Position numbers and translations under genes: made by a program. From Dethiosulfatibacter sp. (GTDB lineage Bacteria; Bacillota; Clostridia; Tissierellales; Dethiosulfatibacteraceae), in NCBI GenBank assembly GCA_030591825.1, contig JAUVAG010000063.1, positions 1-6,866 on the forward strand: a stretch of 6,866 nt of DNA, read 5' to 3'. The notes beneath the pieces are model-generated. The model worked only from the letters and a program-made list of their open reading frames with translations. It ran no database searches and was not told the DNA's origin. This document shows positions 4,197-6,866 of this stretch, piece by piece (position 1 is the first letter of the stretch; every line of letters begins with the position of its first letter).

Positions 4197-6326
4197 ATGC
4201 AAAAATCCATAACAGTAATAGATTATAGTTCATCAATAAATACTGTATGTGAACAATTGAAAGAGATATTTGAGGGTAACCTGTTCATAAGCAAAGTTGT
4301 TGTTGAAGATATTGTTGAAAACCTAAAGATAGATAGCGACATGGTATTGCTACCTTCAAATGAAATGCTTAACAGCTTAAATGCTTGTATAGATGACAAT
4401 ACGGAAACCTTGGTCATGAGCAGGACTATAACTCTGGAGGGATTCAACAAACTTAAGGAGCTGGAAAGTGGTTCCAGAATTCATCTTGTGGACAACACCC
4501 GTTCTAGAGCTGCGGAAATCTGTACTGTAATGTACAAATTAGGGCTTAAGGATTTGGATATAGTACCTATGGGACTTGGTGAATTTAAAAAAGTCGGATG
4601 CAATTTAAGTGACATGCATGTAGTTCTGGGTAGAAGTGGCATCTGTGATAATGATCTGAACATAGGAGAAGCACTCCTTGATATAAACACAATAATAGAT
4701 GTTGCGGTAGGATTGGACGTGTTGTATCTCCTGTTCGATAAGGATTTAAGCAAAATATATTTAGAATTAGTAACATCAAGGACAGGGCTTAATAGAATTC
4801 TTAACAGGTCAAATAGATATGACAGTCAGATAAAGATTTTTTTCGACTATAGTGACGAGGGGATAATAGAATTCGATTTGAACAGAAGAGCTGTGCTCTT
4901 CAATGACAAGGCGAGGGAAATTCTAGGCAAGAATGATGATAAGATTGCTGACATACATGCCTGCGACCTTATAAAGAATGTATCCTTTAATTCTGTATAT
5001 GTCGGTAAGAAGACAATTAAGGACGAAATCATTAATATAAACGACAAAGATCTAATTGTTTCGGTTTATCCCTTGGTAAACTCGGGGAAATTTTATGGTT
5101 CAATGGCTATTGTAAAGGAATTCCAGGAAATAGAGAAGAAGCAGCATAAAATCAGGAACAAGCTTATAGGAAAAGGGCATAGGGCAAAATACACATTTGA
5201 CGACATACTTGGAGAAAGCTTGGAGATAAATAAAAGCAAGGATATAGCTAAAAGGATGGCCAGGTCCGATTCTTCGGTTCTAATACATGGAGAAACGGGG
5301 ACTGGAAAGGAGCTCTTTGCCCAGGCAATACATAACGAATCATCCAGAAGGGATTATCAATTTGTTGCTGTAAACTGTGGAGCACTGCCTGAAAATATAT
5401 TGGAAAGTGAACTTTTCGGATATGAGGAGGGAGCCTTCACAGGAGCCAAAAAGGGTGGCAAGCTCGGTCTCTTTGAACTTGCCCACAAGGGAACGATATT
5501 TCTTGATGAAATAGGTGAGATGCCGAAAAGTCTGCAGATCAAGCTATTGAGGGTTCTTCAGGAAAAGGAGATAATGCGACTTGGAAGCGATCGAATAATC
5601 GATATAGACATAAGGGTTATAGCGGCATCAAACAAGAAACTTGAGGAACTTGTAAAGAATGGAGAATTCAGGGAAGATCTCTACTACAGGTTGAAAATTC
5701 TGCCCCTTAATCTACCGTCCCTCAGGGAAAGAAGAGACGATATCATTGATATTTTTGAACATTTCAAGGAAGTCTACGAAGGAAGGTTCAGGATGACCAA
5801 GGAGGCGGAAGTTTCCCTTTTGAAGCATAAATGGAAAGGTAATATAAGGGAGTTAAGAAATGTTGCTGAATATCTCGTTAATATGAACATTAAAACCATT
5901 GATAGGGCAGATCTTCCATTTGATTATGAGGATAGTATTATTAAAGCTGAAGCTATAGCAGAATCGGAGAGGCTTGTTAATGCTAAGGGTTCCCATAAGA
6001 TAGGTGTAGTGGAAGTTGAGTCGGTCAATAATTCATATGATCGTATTGAAGAACTGTTCGGTGTCAGGGAACCGAGTAAATATATCTTTGTCCTGAAAGC
6101 TCTTTATGAAGCGAGAATTAACAGAAAAAGAACAGGCAGGAGAAGTATGTATAATAAGGCCCTAGATGAAAATTTCTATATAAGCGAGAAGGAAATAAGG
6201 AATATTCTTGTTGAACTTGATAAAAAATCTTATATAGTCATTCAAAAGGGAAGGGGCGGCAGTATATTGACTGAAGATGGTGTCGACCTTGTAGAGGAAT
6301 TACTGGATAAAGGAAAAGAAAAGTGA
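4197..6326 (+). CDS. Sigma-54-dependent enhancer-binding protein with PAS, AAA+ and winged-helix domains
   Basis: The 709-residue protein activates transcription by sigma-54 RNA polymerase using ATP. Residues 1-200 form an alpha/beta sensory region with no receiver-type phosphorylation pattern (segments such as MSRTITLEGFNKL, 74-86, and LVDNTRSRAAEI, 97-108). Residues about 210-305 are a PAS domain (FFDYSDEGIIEFDLNRRAVL). The AAA+ domain spans about 335-575 with Walker A GETGTGKE (365-372), the sigma-54-contacting loop GAFTGA (412-417), Walker B GTIFLDEIG (432-440), sensor I ASN (477-479), an arginine-finger segment REDLYYRL (492-499) and sensor II GNIRELRN (548-555). All are intact. The C-terminus (about 625-705) is not a Fis helix-turn-helix; ISEKEIRNILVELDKKSYI followed by KGRGGSILTEDG reads as a winged helix. 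The start at 4197 follows GAGGTGAG. A consensus sigma-54 promoter lies 245 bp downstream, the likely target. Confidence 0.93.
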   Translation: MQKSITVIDYSSSINTVCEQLKEIFEGNLFISKVVVEDIVENLKIDSDMVLLPSNEMLNSLNACIDDNTETLVMSRTITLEGFNKLKELESGSRIHLVDNTRSRAAEICTVMYKLGLKDLDIVPMGLGEFKKVGCNLSDMHVVLGRSGICDNDLNIGEALLDINTIIDVAVGLDVLYLLFDKDLSKIYLELVTSRTGLNRILNRSNRYDSQIKIFFDYSDEGIIEFDLNRRAVLFNDKAREILGKNDDKIADIHACDLIKNVSFNSVYVGKKTIKDEIININDKDLIVSVYPLVNSGKFYGSMAIVKEFQEIEKKQHKIRNKLIGKGHRAKYTFDDILGESLEINKSKDIAKRMARSDSSVLIHGETGTGKELFAQAIHNESSRRDYQFVAVNCGALPENILESELFGYEEGAFTGAKKGGKLGLFELAHKGTIFLDEIGEMPKSLQIKLLRVLQEKEIMRLGSDRIIDIDIRVIAASNKKLEELVKNGEFREDLYYRLKILPLNLPSLRERRDDIIDIFEHFKEVYEGRFRMTKEAEVSLLKHKWKGNIRELRNVAEYLVNMNIKTIDRADLPFDYEDSIIKAEAIAESERLVNAKGSHKIGVVEVESVNNSYDRIEELFGVREPSKYIFVLKALYEARINRKRTGRRSMYNKALDENFYISEKEIRNILVELDKKSYIVIQKGRGGSILTEDGVDLVEELLDKGKEK

Positions 6327-6416
6327 TTAAAGGGACAAACGGGAAACAAAAGGACCAAAGGTTGCGCGATATGGCCCATTGGCCCCTTAGAACCACAAAA
6401 AATAATAAATATATGT
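6327..6416 (+). other. Intergenic stretch with G-rich imperfect repeats
   Basis: Downstream of the activator stop codon there is no open reading frame worth calling. Bases 6331-6360 hold three imperfect repeats of the type GGGACAAA / GGGAAACAAAA / GGACCAAA, followed by GGCC-CATT-GGCC (6373-6384) and CCCCTT. The texture resembles the degenerate palindromic elements scattered between genes in some Firmicutes, but no complete inverted repeat is left. It is best read as a possible remnant of one. Confidence 0.3.
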
Positions 6417-6457
6417 ATAAACAGCTTTTTCATCAAAAAAAGGCTGTTTATTATTTT
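6417..6457 (+). terminator. Intrinsic terminator after the sigma-54 activator gene
   Basis: ATAAACAGC (6417-6425) pairs with GCTGTTTAT (6443-6451), and TTTTT pairs with GAAAA inside that (one G-U pair), giving about a 14-bp stem with a 7-nt loop. An AT-rich, T-heavy tail follows (6452-6458). It separates the activator unit from the ior unit. Confidence 0.75.
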
Positions 6458-6460
6458 TAG

Positions 6461-6560
6461 GAAAGTTAAATATGTAAAACACCTTGAAGCATTGGTGTTA
6501 TGAGGTTTTTGTGAACTTTACTGCGTGGTGAGCAACCGATGACTATGAAGTTATTGCGGT
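6461..6560 (+). repeat. Structured intergenic element, copy B
   Basis: This contains an outer stem AAAGTT (6462-6467) with AACTTT (6514-6519) and an inner stem AACACC (6478-6483) with GGTGTT (6494-6499), with the loop TTGAAGCATT. Fourteen nt after AACTTT comes a second hairpin: ACCG (6535-6538) with CGGT (6557-6560), and ATGACT (6539-6544) with AGTTAT (6549-6554) inside it. It matches copy A in sequence, order and spacing. One inner pair is C-G here and T-A in A. It ends 116 nt before the iorA start and 11 bp upstream of the sigma-54 promoter, with the inner hairpin centred near -109 relative to the predicted start site, where enhancers for sigma-54 activators usually lie. Its role as enhancer, small RNA or mobile palindrome is open. 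Confidence 0.65.
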
Positions 6561-6571
6561 AAGCTTATAGT

Positions 6572-6587
6572 TGGCACGAAAATTGCT
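6572..6587 (+). promoter_or_regulatory. Sigma-54 (-24/-12) promoter of iorA
   Basis: TGGCACG-AAAA-TTGCT matches the sigma-54 consensus at every conserved position. The GG at 6573-6574 and the GC at 6585-6586 are separated by exactly 10 bp. Transcription is predicted to start near 6598, leaving a leader of about 79 nt before the iorA ATG. The gene just upstream encodes a sigma-54 activator with an intact GAFTGA loop. Confidence 0.93.
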
Positions 6588-6676
6588 TTATTAATATTCA
6601 TAGGAAAAATTTTGGCATTCAATTATATTAAAGCAAAGCAAAGTAAAATACAATAAATGAATTAAAGGAGTAAAAA

Positions 6677-6866
6677 ATGAAAAAACTGTTTACAGGTAAC
6701 GAAGCACTTGCCAGAGGAGCATATGAGGCGGGAGTACATTATGCATCTGCATATCCGGGAACACCAAGTACTGAAATTTTGGAAAATGCAGCTACATATA
6801 ATGATTCAATATTGGCTGAATGGGCCCCTAATGAGAAGGTTGCACTAGAAAATACTCTTGGAGCAT
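6677..6866 (+). CDS. iorA: Indolepyruvate:ferredoxin oxidoreductase, alpha subunit (N-terminal part)
   Basis: The first 63 codons are present and the gene runs off the right edge. The N-terminus LFTGNEALARGAYEAG, then ASAYPGTPSTEILE, and AEWAPNEKVALENTLGA match the thiamine-diphosphate pyrimidine-binding domain at the start of IorA. IorA with IorB oxidatively decarboxylates aryl-2-oxoacids such as indolepyruvate and phenylpyruvate to the acyl-CoA, reducing ferredoxin. In amino-acid-fermenting clostridia and in archaea this serves aromatic amino-acid breakdown. The start at 6677 is set by AAAGGAG at 6664-6670 with a 6-nt spacer. Expression is probably sigma-54-dependent from the promoter at 6572-6587. 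The C-terminal ferredoxin-like domain and the partner iorB would lie outside the window. A related 2-oxoacid oxidoreductase of the same family is the main alternative. Confidence 0.88.
   Translation, partial: MKKLFTGNEALARGAYEAGVHYASAYPGTPSTEILENAATYNDSILAEWAPNEKVALENTLGA

Noticed and set aside
6631..6645. AAAGC-AAAGC-AAAGT tandem repeat in the iorA leader
   Set aside because: It has only two and a half copies of a 5-bp unit in AT-rich DNA; chance is a sufficient explanation.
6461..6676. A known riboswitch upstream of iorA
   Set aside because: I could not match the conserved core to c-di-GMP, SAM, TPP, glycine, lysine, cobalamin or purine riboswitch signatures, and the element lies upstream of the predicted sigma-54 start site, so it would not be in that transcript.
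1..6866. CRISPR array, tRNA, rRNA or intact insertion sequence
   Set aside because: I found no regularly spaced repeats, no cloverleaf or rRNA signature and no transposase-like frame on either strand.

Overview
The window looks like chromosomal DNA of an anaerobic, spore-forming, low-GC Firmicute (class Clostridia), probably an amino-acid fermenter. The reasons are AT-rich DNA, strong GGAGG-type ribosome binding sites, AGA/AGG/ATA-rich codon use, a YyaC-type spore protein, a sigma-54 activator, and the start of an indolepyruvate:ferredoxin oxidoreductase gene. The genus cannot be fixed from the sequence.

Layout. (1) 1-797 (+): 3' end of a GH63/GH37-like (alpha/alpha)6-barrel glycosidase, closed by a hairpin terminator. 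(2) 857-2008 (+): an amidohydrolase-superfamily enzyme with a complete metal-ligand set and unknown substrate, followed by its own terminator. (3) 2073-2381 (-): an alkyltransferase-like DNA-damage protein (ATL) with PWHRV in place of the PCHRV of true alkyltransferases. (4) 2382-2656: a divergent intergenic region packed with inverted repeats, including a long two-part hairpin (element A). (5) 2657-3175 (+): YyaC-family (DUF1256) protein, then a terminator. (6) 3289-4173 (+): D-glutamate-cyclase family protein (DUF4392), 23 bp ahead of (7) 4197-6326 (+): a 709-residue sigma-54 enhancer-binding protein with a PAS domain, an intact AAA+ domain and a winged-helix C-terminus. (8) 6327-6676: a regulatory region with a terminator, a second copy of the hairpin element (element B) and a consensus -24/-12 promoter. 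(9) 6677 to the end (+): the start of iorA.

How it fits together. The clearest unit is the right half. The sigma-54 activator gene is followed directly by a perfect TGGCACG-N4-TTGCT promoter in front of iorA, so the activator probably controls aryl-pyruvate oxidation. The glutamate-cyclase gene is probably co-transcribed with the activator, which suggests a shared amino-acid catabolism theme.

The least explained signal is the pair of elements A and B. They share about 36 of 42 core positions, including a conserved 10-nt loop and one compensatory base-pair change. They lie at nearly the same distance (about 115 nt) upstream of atl and iorA, each pointing toward its gene. I could not match them to any RNA or repeat family I know.
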